10,696 bases of DNA from Patescibacteria group bacterium (lineage in GTDB: Bacteria > Patescibacteriota > Patescibacteriia > UBA9934). The stretch covers positions 1 to 10,696 of the forward strand of contig JAUPWK010000017.1 of NCBI GenBank assembly GCA_030916555.1, in the 5' to 3' direction. A program made the position numbers and the translations under genes. Below the pieces are notes generated by a model. That model searched no databases, was not told the origin of the DNA, and saw nothing but the letters and a program-made list of their open reading frames with translations. Shown here in pieces: positions 5,847 to 10,696 of this stretch (the first letter of the stretch is position 1; each line of letters begins with the position of its first letter).

Positions 5847-7116
5847 AGCTTTCGTGATCGTAATGCCAGCCGCTTACCCTTTCTTTAAATGATGTCTTCA
5901 TGGTGCTTGCGCGTTGCCAGGCGCCGCTCCCGTATTTATCTGTAACCTTATCAAGAGCCTGCAATACACGAGCTTTGCGGCGTTCTTTGTCAAAGAGGGA
6001 GTCACTACCGCCGATTGGTAAAAGCCCAGAGGCGGACACGCCTATGAGTCGGACGCCTTGTGTGATATCGATTTTTTCCTTCATGACTTCCCAGGTTGTG
6101 TTGGCAATTTCAAGTCCGTCAATGAGTGGGTCTTTGCAGCGCCTGTGAAAGCTGTAGCCACCAAAATCGCCGTAACGAACATAGCCGGAAACGTGAGTAG
6201 CAATGAATTTCTGTTTGCGCATACGCCAAGCCACCCTGTCTGCGAGCGCGAGTAAGTTCTGATAGATTTCGTGATCCGTTTTGAGGTCGTGAGGGAAGGT
6301 GTAAGAGTTACCAATAGATTTTGGATCGTCGATAGCTTCGAGTTCGTCAGACCCAAGGCCGCGAGCTGAGTTAAACAGAAAATAGCCGTAACTTTTGAAT
6401 TCGCTGAGAAGGAGCGAGAGCGGCAATCGCCGCAAGGTAGCGACTGAAGTCGCACCGAGTCTTTCGAGATGTTTCTCAATGCGCCTTCCAATTCCACAAA
6501 AATCAGCCAACGGTCGCGTGAGCACAAAATCCTCAGCTTCGTGGGGTGGAACGCACGTGAGTCCGTTTGGTTTTTTAGACTCTGAGGCAAGTTTTGCAAG
6601 AAACTTATTGGCCGCGATGCCGATTGATACCGTGCAGTACTCTCCGCATTCATCCTTGATGTCAGCTCGAATTTTTTGAGCCAGAATGGTAGCGCCAAGA
6701 TAATCGCCCCCGGACGCGCAGGTAATATCTGCAAAGGCTTCGTCGGTACTGAATTGCTGCACGCTATCAGCGTAACGTCTTAAAATAGCCATGAAGCGAC
6801 TGGTGATTTCCCCGTATTTTTTTGGGTCACCTGGAATGACAAGCATCTCGGGGCAGATTTTTCTGGCTTGCCAGGTGCCCATGGCGGTTTTTACGCCTCG
6901 TTTTTTAGCCTCCCGTGACGCAGTGGTGACCACTGAGCGTTGAAATGACAACTGGTCGATTCTGATCCTTTGGCTGCCACGATGCGCCATAGCAACGTCA
7001 ATGGAGTGTCTGCCCTTGCCTGCGACCGCAATGGGTAGACCACGTAAAAATGGATTTGCTTGTTGTTCGACTGAGGCAAAATATGAATTGAAATCCAGGT
7101 GCAGAATAATTGCCAT
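5845..7116 (-). CDS. dinB: Y-family translesion DNA polymerase (DinB / Pol IV type) with a finger-region insertion
   Basis: DinB-type polymerases copy past damaged bases. The 423-residue product opens with HLDFNSYFASVEQ: catalytic D8, then the Y12-F13 steric-gate region. The second catalytic pair is D125-E126 in STDEAFADI, and the palm continues with VSIGIAANKFLAKLASESKKPNG (163-185, split by the usual strand turn). A helix-hairpin-helix segment lies at about 206-228, the little-finger domain at about 265-375, and a possible weak clamp-binding patch is DSLF near residue 364. D8 to D125 is 22 residues longer than D8 to D103 in E. coli DinB. The extra part falls between AVAGKG and VVTTASREA (about residues 35-60). 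The ATG lies only 5 nt after the T tract of a terminator-like hairpin and has no Shine-Dalgarno. It is the last gene of the lexA cluster, so SOS control is likely. Confidence 0.93.
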   Translation of the reverse strand: MAIILHLDFNSYFASVEQQANPFLRGLPIAVAGKGRHSIDVAMAHRGSQRIRIDQLSFQRSVVTTASREAKKRGVKTAMGTWQARKICPEMLVIPGDPKKYGEITSRFMAILRRYADSVQQFSTDEAFADITCASGGDYLGATILAQKIRADIKDECGEYCTVSIGIAANKFLAKLASESKKPNGLTCVPPHEAEDFVLTRPLADFCGIGRRIEKHLERLGATSVATLRRLPLSLLLSEFKSYGYFLFNSARGLGSDELEAIDDPKSIGNSYTFPHDLKTDHEIYQNLLALADRVAWRMRKQKFIATHVSGYVRYGDFGGYSFHRRCKDPLIDGLEIANTTWEVMKEKIDITQGVRLIGVSASGLLPIGGSDSLFDKERRKARVLQALDKVTDKYGSGAWQRASTMKTSFKERVSGWHYDHES

Positions 7117-7121
7117 AGTGC

Positions 7122-7151
7122 AAAAAGACCCTGAGCGTAGGCGAAGGGTCT
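7122..7151 (-). terminator. Terminator-like hairpin immediately upstream of dinB
   Basis: On the minus strand AGACCCT (7151-7145) pairs perfectly with AGGGTCT (7132-7126) across a 12-nt loop, followed by five T (7126-7122). The dinB ATG is 5 nt further on. The hairpin follows the 81-residue ORF by about 70 nt, so it could end that transcript or act as an attenuator in the dinB leader. Confidence 0.7.
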
Positions 7152-7221
7152 CGTGAATAATGTATTGGAGGGGCTTATTTCCAGTTTTCTAGGTCCTTCG
7201 CGTTCGTTTAGGGTCTAGGTG

Positions 7222-7467
7222 TTAGGGGGCATAAACTTCAACCAGGCGCCATTCGAGGGTTTCGGTATCGAGTTTGAGTTTCATGAAATTTGCGGCATCT
7301 GAAACTGAAAAGTAGAAAATACGTTTTTGGCCTTCACGCGCCCCATGTACAAGATTCACTTTATCGATATCGTAAACTTTGGTTCCCCAGCGTACGCGCT
7401 TTGGCTTAATTCTGCGTCCGGTAAAATCTACCGAAACATCGACTGGGTCATTCATGAATTCATGCAT
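7222..7467 (-). CDS. Small hypothetical protein upstream of dinB
   Basis: The 81-residue product starts MHEFMNDPVDVSVDFTGRRI; a second in-frame ATG at 7455 could be the true start. It is a compact mixed beta protein with no signal peptide or membrane segment. The series W-G-x-x-Y (VRWGTKVY), then FYFSV, FMKLKLD and a C-terminal EWRLVEVY resembles in layout the small DUF6504-type proteins that sit beside translesion polymerase genes in Actinobacteria. That link is my pattern impression, not a confirmed match. It lies between a 75-residue ORF and dinB on the same strand, 105 nt before dinB and 40 nt after its neighbour. No Shine-Dalgarno is seen; a TATAAA (7500-7495) about 28 nt upstream could be a -10. 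Codon use and the amphipathic beta pattern make it a credible gene; a role in translesion synthesis is a guess from context. Confidence 0.75.
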   Translation of the reverse strand: MHEFMNDPVDVSVDFTGRRIKPKRVRWGTKVYDIDKVNLVHGAREGQKRIFYFSVSDAANFMKLKLDTETLEWRLVEVYAP

Positions 7468-7507
7468 AGGAAGACTAAAGTTCCGACCACAATTTTTATA
7501 CTTTAAT

Positions 7508-7735
7508 CTAACGTAACTTATATTTCAGTGTGACGTGGCTTGGGAGACTCATGAAATCCATGATCTGTCGGGTATGCTGTCTGAGTTTGCGCTTATTGAA
7601 CCAGATTCGAGCAACATGCTGAATTTCTGAACGTGGCATGATGGGGCGTTGATGGGGGATTTGAATTTGAGATTCGGATTTTGGAGTGCGATAAACAGAG
7701 GCCACGTGATAGTGGCGAAGCGTTGTTGTTGTCAT
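7508..7735 (-). CDS. Small basic hypothetical protein downstream of lexA
   Basis: This open frame of 75 codons lies 26 nt after the lexA stop on the same strand and is followed 40 nt later by the 81-residue ORF. The product starts MTTTTLRHYHVASVYR. It is strongly basic, with many Arg, Lys and His, for example FNKRKLRQHTRQ near residues 46-57, which would suit nucleic-acid binding. No membrane segment, signal peptide or known domain is visible. No Shine-Dalgarno precedes the ATG. Support comes mainly from its position in a gene cluster with tight spacing and the lack of a better frame in this stretch; it could still be a chance ORF. If real, it is co-transcribed with lexA and so probably damage-inducible (inference). 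Confidence 0.5.
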   Translation of the reverse strand: MTTTTLRHYHVASVYRTPKSESQIQIPHQRPIMPRSEIQHVARIWFNKRKLRQHTRQIMDFMSLPSHVTLKYKLR

Positions 7736-7761
7736 ATGGCTTCGATGAAGAAAGCGTTGTC

Positions 7762-8385
7762 TTAGAGATTGTGAAACTTTCGCATCACTGCTCTGACGAT
7801 GCCCTGGATGTTGATGTCACCTCTTACAATAATTGGTTGCATGGTGCTATTAGCAGGCTGAAGTCTGATGTATCCCTTTTCTCTGTAAAAGCGTTTGAGC
7901 GTGGCATATGCGTTATCAAGTAATGCGACGACGATATCACCATTTTTCGGGGAGGGATTTCTTTCTACAATGACGTAATCACCATCGAAAATCCCATCCT
8001 CAATCATGGAGCGTCCTTTAACTTTGAGTACATAGGAGTTTATGGCGTCCATCACGAAGTCTGTGGGAATGGCCATGGTTTCTCTTTCTTCCACGGCTTC
8101 AATGGGTTCACCTGCAGTAATGAGGCCAGCAAGTGGGAGCATGACAGCAAGGGGAGAGAGCGGAGCGGTTTCCACCACCTCAATTGACCTTGCGATTCCA
8201 TGTTCGCCGGTGTTGATGACGCCTTTTTCACACAGCGCTTTAATGTGTTGGTGAACCGTTGCTGGAGATGAGAGTCCGAGCTTTTCTGCAATTTCGCGAT
8301 ATGATGGCGTATAGCCATTCTTTCGTACAAAGCCCTCTATGCAGTCGAGAACTTCACGCTGTTTTTTGGTGAGCGGAGGTAACAT
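7762..8385 (-). CDS. lexA: LexA repressor, self-cleaving SOS regulator
   Basis: LexA represses DNA-damage genes and cleaves itself when stimulated by RecA filaments. The 207-residue protein has the N-terminal winged helix (TKKQREVLDCIEGFV, then PSYREIAEKLGLSSPATVHQHIKALCEKGVI, about residues 6-57) and a C-terminal S24 peptidase domain. The cleavage site is Ala91-Gly92 in LITAGEP. The catalytic Ser is S126 in GRSMIEDGI and the general-base Lys is K164 in ATLKRF, so autocleavage should work. Length is normal for the family. The ATG at 8385 has AAGGAG at 8408-8403, 17 nt upstream and too far for a standard ribosome site; no other in-frame start exists. A perfect inverted repeat (8410-8430) containing a -10-like TATAGT lies 25-45 nt upstream and is the likely autoregulatory operator. 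Two small ORFs and dinB follow on the same strand. Confidence 0.96.
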   Translation of the reverse strand: MLPPLTKKQREVLDCIEGFVRKNGYTPSYREIAEKLGLSSPATVHQHIKALCEKGVINTGEHGIARSIEVVETAPLSPLAVMLPLAGLITAGEPIEAVEERETMAIPTDFVMDAINSYVLKVKGRSMIEDGIFDGDYVIVERNPSPKNGDIVVALLDNAYATLKRFYREKGYIRLQPANSTMQPIIVRGDINIQGIVRAVMRKFHNL

Positions 8386-8409
8386 AGAATTGAGGTTACG
8401 TTCTCCTTA

Positions 8410-8430
8410 TGTTCGTACTATACACGAACA
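8410..8430 (-). promoter_or_regulatory. Probable LexA operator with embedded -10 box
   Basis: TGTTCGT (8410-8416) and ACGAACA (8424-8430) form a perfect 7-bp inverted repeat around a 7-nt spacer. Read on the minus strand the spacer carries TATAGT (8422-8417), a good -10; the -35 is poor. Initiation near 8410 gives a lexA leader of about 25 nt. A bound dimer would block RNA polymerase. A further half-site, CGAAC, lies at 8436-8440. Confidence 0.65.
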
Positions 8431-8462
8431 GAAACCGAACGACACTTCTGGGTGGGGATAAC

Positions 8463-8497
8463 AAAAAAAACACCGCCCAAGTTGGACGGTGTTTTTT
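8463..8497 (-). terminator. Terminator of the DEAD-box gene, potentially bidirectional
   Basis: An ACACCG-CCAA arm pairs with TTGG-CGGTGT (8470-8492) with one mismatch. It is flanked by eight A on the left (8463-8470) and six T on the right (8492-8497). In the minus direction this gives a T8 tract 3 nt after the helicase stop (8501-8503). It insulates lexA from the helicase transcript. Confidence 0.9.
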
Positions 8498-8500
8498 GTT

Positions 8501-9949
8501 TTATCGGCGACCGGACTTGGCTGAGCCGCGGCTTTGTGGACGGCGGCTGGCACCACGACTACGAGGTTCGTAGCGGTAAGCTGGTGCATCTTCGTCATCG
8601 ATGATGATGCTTCTTGGAATGCTTGGAGTGGTTGAAACTGGAGCTTTGAAGGTATCTTCACGGCGCATGTATGGCGGACGTGGATTGACCGCCTTCGTGC
8701 GTACGCCACGATCGATAAAGCGACCTTGACCACGACCACGAATATTCATAGCTGGTCGATTCCCGCGGCGATCATCACGCTCTTCACGACCACGAGCAGG
8801 CGGAGCGGCAACTTCAATCAATTTATCTGGCATCTTGCTAATCACCAAGCGATTACGGATGAGGCGTTCGATAGAGCGAATGTCATCGCGTTGATCTGGG
8901 GTAGCAAATGAGATAGCGCGACCAGTGGTTCCAGCGCGACCCGTGCGACCAATACGGTGGACGTAATCTTCTGAGTTATCAGGTAGATCCATGTTGATCA
9001 CGAGACCAATACCTTTAACGTCAATACCGCGGGCTGCAATATCCGTAGCCACCAGGACGCGATACTTGCCGGTTTTGAAGCCATCAAGTGCTTGGCGACG
9101 CTGAGCAAGAGAGCGGTTGGAGTGGATTTCTGCGGCGGTATGGCCCATGGCAATCACGGCTGCACAGGTTTGGCGTGCGCCGAATTTGGTGCGCGTAAAG
9201 ACAAGCACCGTGCCTGAGAAATCCGCCAAAATGGTAGCGAGCAAGCTGCGCTTTTTTGACTTCTCTACAATAAAGAGTTCCTGTTGCACACGCTCTGCCG
9301 CTGTTCCCGCAGGAGCAACTTCAATACGCGTTGGTAGCTTCATGTGGCTGGTGGCGATCTTTACGATGTCCGTTGGCATGGTGGCCGAGAACAGCATGGT
9401 CTGACGATCCTTAGGAACGGTCAACAAGATTTTATTGATCTGTGGAGCAAAACCCATGTCTAACATGCGATCAGCTTCATCGAGAACCAGAATTTTAATA
9501 TCATTCAAATTCACGGTGCGCTGCTCAAGGTGATCGATGAGGCGCCCCGGAGTGACTACGAGGACGTGGGGATTGGTGCGCAAGGCGCGCTTTTGTTTCT
9601 CGATATTTTCACCGCCGATCAAAACGGCAGTGCGCATACCAATTTTTGAACCGATACGACGCAAAGATTCCTCAACCTGGATGGCGAGTTCACGTGTTGG
9701 CACAATAACCAAGCCACGGCCCTTAAACATGGCCAAGCGTTGAATCATTGGGATACCGAAGGCAAGCGTTTTGCCGGTTCCAGTTTGAGCGATACCAATG
9801 ACGTCCTGACCTTGAATGGCAACAGGAATAGCCTTGGCCTGAATTGGAGAAGGCGTAATGAAATTGGCGCTGTGGAGAATTGAAAGTAAGCTCGGGTTAA
9901 TACCTAAACCGGTAAAACCCGAAGATGGGGTTGGCGTCTGTTCTGACAT
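8501..9949 (-). CDS. DEAD-box ATP-dependent RNA helicase, RhlE/CsdA-like, with Arg/Gly-rich tail
   Basis: DEAD-box helicases unwind short RNA duplexes in ribosome assembly, mRNA decay and cold adaptation. The 482-residue protein carries all core motifs in order: Q motif (F30 to Q37, FITPSPIQ), I AQTGTGKT (54-61), Ia PTREL (84-88), GG (112-113), Ib TPGR (133-136), II DEAD (157-160), III SAT (188-190), IV VLVFTRTK (248-255), V ATDIAARGID (301-310) and VI HRIGRTGR (331-338). The tail (about 383-482) is rich in Arg and Gly, with several RG/RGRG elements and a short acidic patch, IDDEDA (450-455). It is probably a flexible RNA-binding extension like those of RhlE-type proteins. No DbpA-like C-terminal domain is present. 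The ATG at 9949 has no Shine-Dalgarno. A strong promoter at 10094-10122 implies a leader of about 138 nt, common for cold-induced helicases and suggestive of regulation. Confidence 0.95.
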   Translation of the reverse strand: MSEQTPTPSSGFTGLGINPSLLSILHSANFITPSPIQAKAIPVAIQGQDVIGIAQTGTGKTLAFGIPMIQRLAMFKGRGLVIVPTRELAIQVEESLRRIGSKIGMRTAVLIGGENIEKQKRALRTNPHVLVVTPGRLIDHLEQRTVNLNDIKILVLDEADRMLDMGFAPQINKILLTVPKDRQTMLFSATMPTDIVKIATSHMKLPTRIEVAPAGTAAERVQQELFIVEKSKKRSLLATILADFSGTVLVFTRTKFGARQTCAAVIAMGHTAAEIHSNRSLAQRRQALDGFKTGKYRVLVATDIAARGIDVKGIGLVINMDLPDNSEDYVHRIGRTGRAGTTGRAISFATPDQRDDIRSIERLIRNRLVISKMPDKLIEVAAPPARGREERDDRRGNRPAMNIRGRGQGRFIDRGVRTKAVNPRPPYMRREDTFKAPVSTTPSIPRSIIIDDEDAPAYRYEPRSRGASRRPQSRGSAKSGRR

Positions 9950-9957
9950 AGTTTTGT

Positions 9958-9981
9958 ATGACTCGTACCCCTAGAAGTCAT
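9958..9981 (-). promoter_or_regulatory. Hairpin in the helicase leader just before the start codon
   Basis: ATGACT and AGTCAT (9958-9963 and 9976-9981) form a 6-bp stem extended by two inner TA/TA pairs, with a GGGG loop on the minus strand. Its 3' end lies 8 nt before the helicase ATG, so it may limit ribosome access. Fold stability was not computed. Confidence 0.35.
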
Positions 9982-10093
9982 GACAAATATGCCAAGCTGA
10001 GGTTCGAGACCGCCGGCTTCTCCAGGCTCCCATTTCTCTAAAAGAGGGGTAATGAGGGGAGATGCAACAAAAAGCGGTATAAGTAAGGCCGAG

Positions 10094-10122
10094 ACTATAG
10101 CAGAAAACAATAAAAACGTCAA
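10094..10122 (-). promoter_or_regulatory. Strong sigma-70-type promoter of the helicase gene
   Basis: On the minus strand TTGACG (10122-10117), a 17-nt spacer and TATAGT (10099-10094) form a near-consensus promoter, with TGC before the -10 as an extended -10. Predicted initiation near 10087 leaves about 138 nt before the helicase ATG. It starts 21 nt after the terminator of the upstream gene. Confidence 0.8.
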
Positions 10123-10143
10123 ATATTCGCCCTAAATTCAATT

Positions 10144-10173
10144 AAAAACGCCCCTGACAGTGGTCCAGGGGCG
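10144..10173 (-). terminator. Terminator of the GC-rich orphan gene
   Basis: On the minus strand CGCCCCTG (10173-10166) pairs perfectly with CAGGGGCG (10156-10149) around a 9-nt loop and runs into five T (10148-10144). It lies 31 nt after the stop of the orphan gene and cleanly separates it from the helicase promoter. Confidence 0.92.
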
Positions 10174-10204
10174 AGCACCAAGCGGTGTTGAGCTTGATGA
10201 GCTG

Positions 10205-10594
10205 CTAGTTCGGTTCGGGCCGCGCATGGAGGGCTCGGCCGTGGTAGCTGGCGTAGTCGGGGTCGGGAAGGTGATGCCCCGTGATGTGCGGCCTGACAAC
10301 TGAAACCTCGATGCGGTCATGGCTGGCAGGATTCACCACCAGACTGAGCGCAATGTTACCCACGGTTGCGAACACGAGTCGTTCGAGCTCGTAATCATGG
10401 ATTTCGTCCGCGTGCAGGGTTTCGCCTGGCAGCGGGGTGATGTGGAAGGTCTCTCCCTCGTATTTCAGACGATCTCCGAGGAGTTTGAGGCCTTCCTCTG
10501 AGAAGACTCCGAGTGGAGCTACGATGCGGAGCTCTCCGCCGACGATTGTGGATATGTGTAATCTCGTTTTGAACAGTCTAACCTCCCTGTGCAA
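10205..10594 (-). CDS. GC-rich orphan hypothetical protein, about 120-129 residues
   Basis: I do not recognise this protein. The frame is open for 129 codons from a TTG at 10594. A strong Shine-Dalgarno, GGGAGG (10587-10582), lies inside that frame, and a CTG at 10576 sits 5 nt after it, so the true start may be that rare CTG, giving 123 residues. The product looks soluble: N-terminal beta strands (TRLHISTIVGGELRIVAPLG), a helix (EEGLKLLGDRLKY), an acidic middle (HADEIHDYELERLVF), a hydrophobic strand pair (FATVGNIALSLVV, then RIEVSVV) and a His-rich tail (HITGHHLPDPDYASYHGR). No signal peptide or membrane helix is seen. A full promoter, an inverted repeat over it and a strong terminator make it a self-contained single-gene unit. 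One sampled 60-base line has 60% GC, against 42% in a sampled helicase line, suggesting foreign origin. Confidence 0.72.
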   Translation of the reverse strand: MHREVRLFKTRLHISTIVGGELRIVAPLGVFSEEGLKLLGDRLKYEGETFHITPLPGETLHADEIHDYELERLVFATVGNIALSLVVNPASHDRIEVSVVRPHITGHHLPDPDYASYHGRALHARPEPN

Positions 10595-10603
10595 AGGAGC
10601 TCA

Positions 10604-10632
10604 AGATTAGCAAGAATTTCGCTAAAAGTCAA
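10604..10632 (-). promoter_or_regulatory. Promoter of the GC-rich orphan gene
   Basis: TTGACT (10632-10627), a 17-nt spacer and TAATCT (10609-10604) preceded by TGC form a plausible extended -10 promoter on the minus strand. Predicted initiation is near 10597, about 10 nt before the Shine-Dalgarno GGGAGG. Confidence 0.6.
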
Positions 10633-10642
10633 ACATTCTTGC
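10610..10642. promoter_or_regulatory. Inverted repeat overlapping the orphan-gene promoter, possible operator
   Basis: GCAAGAAT (10610-10617) and ATTCTTGC (10635-10642) are perfect 8-bp arms 17 nt apart. One arm lies in the spacer next to the -10, the other just upstream of the -35. It lies before the predicted initiation site, so it would act as DNA rather than as an RNA hairpin. No dedicated regulator gene is visible in the window. Confidence 0.45.
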
Positions 10643-10696
10643 CATTGTCGGCGTGAAGCTTTAAACTGCGCGCACGTATGTTAAAAGCCGTTGAAG

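Noticed and set aside
6081..6734. 217-codon minus-strand ORF within dinB in another frame
   Set aside because: dinB covers this stretch with clear polymerase motifs; the alternate frame has none.
7681..7923. 80-codon plus-strand ORF overlapping lexA
   Set aside because: It is antisense to the conserved C-terminal peptidase part of lexA and shows no domain of its own.
9974..10029. tRNA-like 3' end: GGTTCGAGACC followed by CTTCTCCA, with AGAAGTC upstream that can pair with GGCTTCT
   Set aside because: The span is only about 50 nt, the T stem pairs at about 3 of 5 positions, and no D or anticodon arm can be drawn.
9904..10122. 72-codon minus-strand ORF with a hydrophobic start that resembles a signal peptide
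   Set aside because: Its TTG start is the first three bases of the -35 TTGACG of the helicase promoter, its end overlaps the helicase start, and the second half has no protein-like pattern. The region is better explained as promoter plus leader.
10369..10385. CGAAC-N7-GTTCG inverted repeat inside the orphan gene
   Set aside because: It lies within coding sequence of high GC, has 5-bp arms only and differs in arm orientation from the lexA operator; chance is likely.
10678..10696. ATG near the right edge opening a plus-strand frame of six codons
   Set aside because: Too short to judge; no convincing promoter or Shine-Dalgarno is visible before it. It may be a divergent gene cut by the window edge.

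Overview
The window reads like a piece of a compact bacterial genome of about 45% GC, most likely from the Patescibacteria (Candidate Phyla Radiation). That placement is inference. It rests on tightly packed genes (3 to 22 nt gaps), few Shine-Dalgarno sites, a short divergent phosphoglycerate kinase, a candidate near-leaderless enolase promoter and a divergent DinB. No rRNA, tRNA, CRISPR array or insertion sequence is visible.

Left third (1-4641, + strand): a lower-glycolysis operon. It holds the C-terminal part of GAPDH, a DoxX-like membrane protein, a type II NADH dehydrogenase (NDH-2), phosphoglycerate kinase and enolase, closed by a strong terminator. Placing an NADH oxidase next to NADH-producing GAPDH suggests that redox balance is tied to glycolysis.

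Middle (about 4642-5846, + strand): a single foreign-looking gene at about 65% GC in a sampled line, against about 45% next door. It encodes a lipoprotein with a Thr/Asp-rich stalk and Cys-Asp MopE-like metal-binding repeats of the kind common in Myxococcota. It has its own strong ribosome binding site and its own terminator.

Right-centre (5845-8430, - strand): an SOS-type cluster transcribed lexA, a 75-residue ORF, an 81-residue ORF, dinB. A perfect inverted repeat covers the probable lexA promoter. A terminator-like hairpin sits directly in front of dinB.

Right end (8463-10696, - strand): a DEAD-box RNA helicase with an Arg/Gly-rich tail, a strong promoter and a leader of about 138 nt, then a second GC-rich orphan gene (about 60% GC in a sampled line). 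This orphan has its own promoter, an inverted repeat over that promoter, a strong ribosome binding site and a terminator. The two GC-rich single-gene units, each with its own expression signals, are the parts of the window least explained by the host background.
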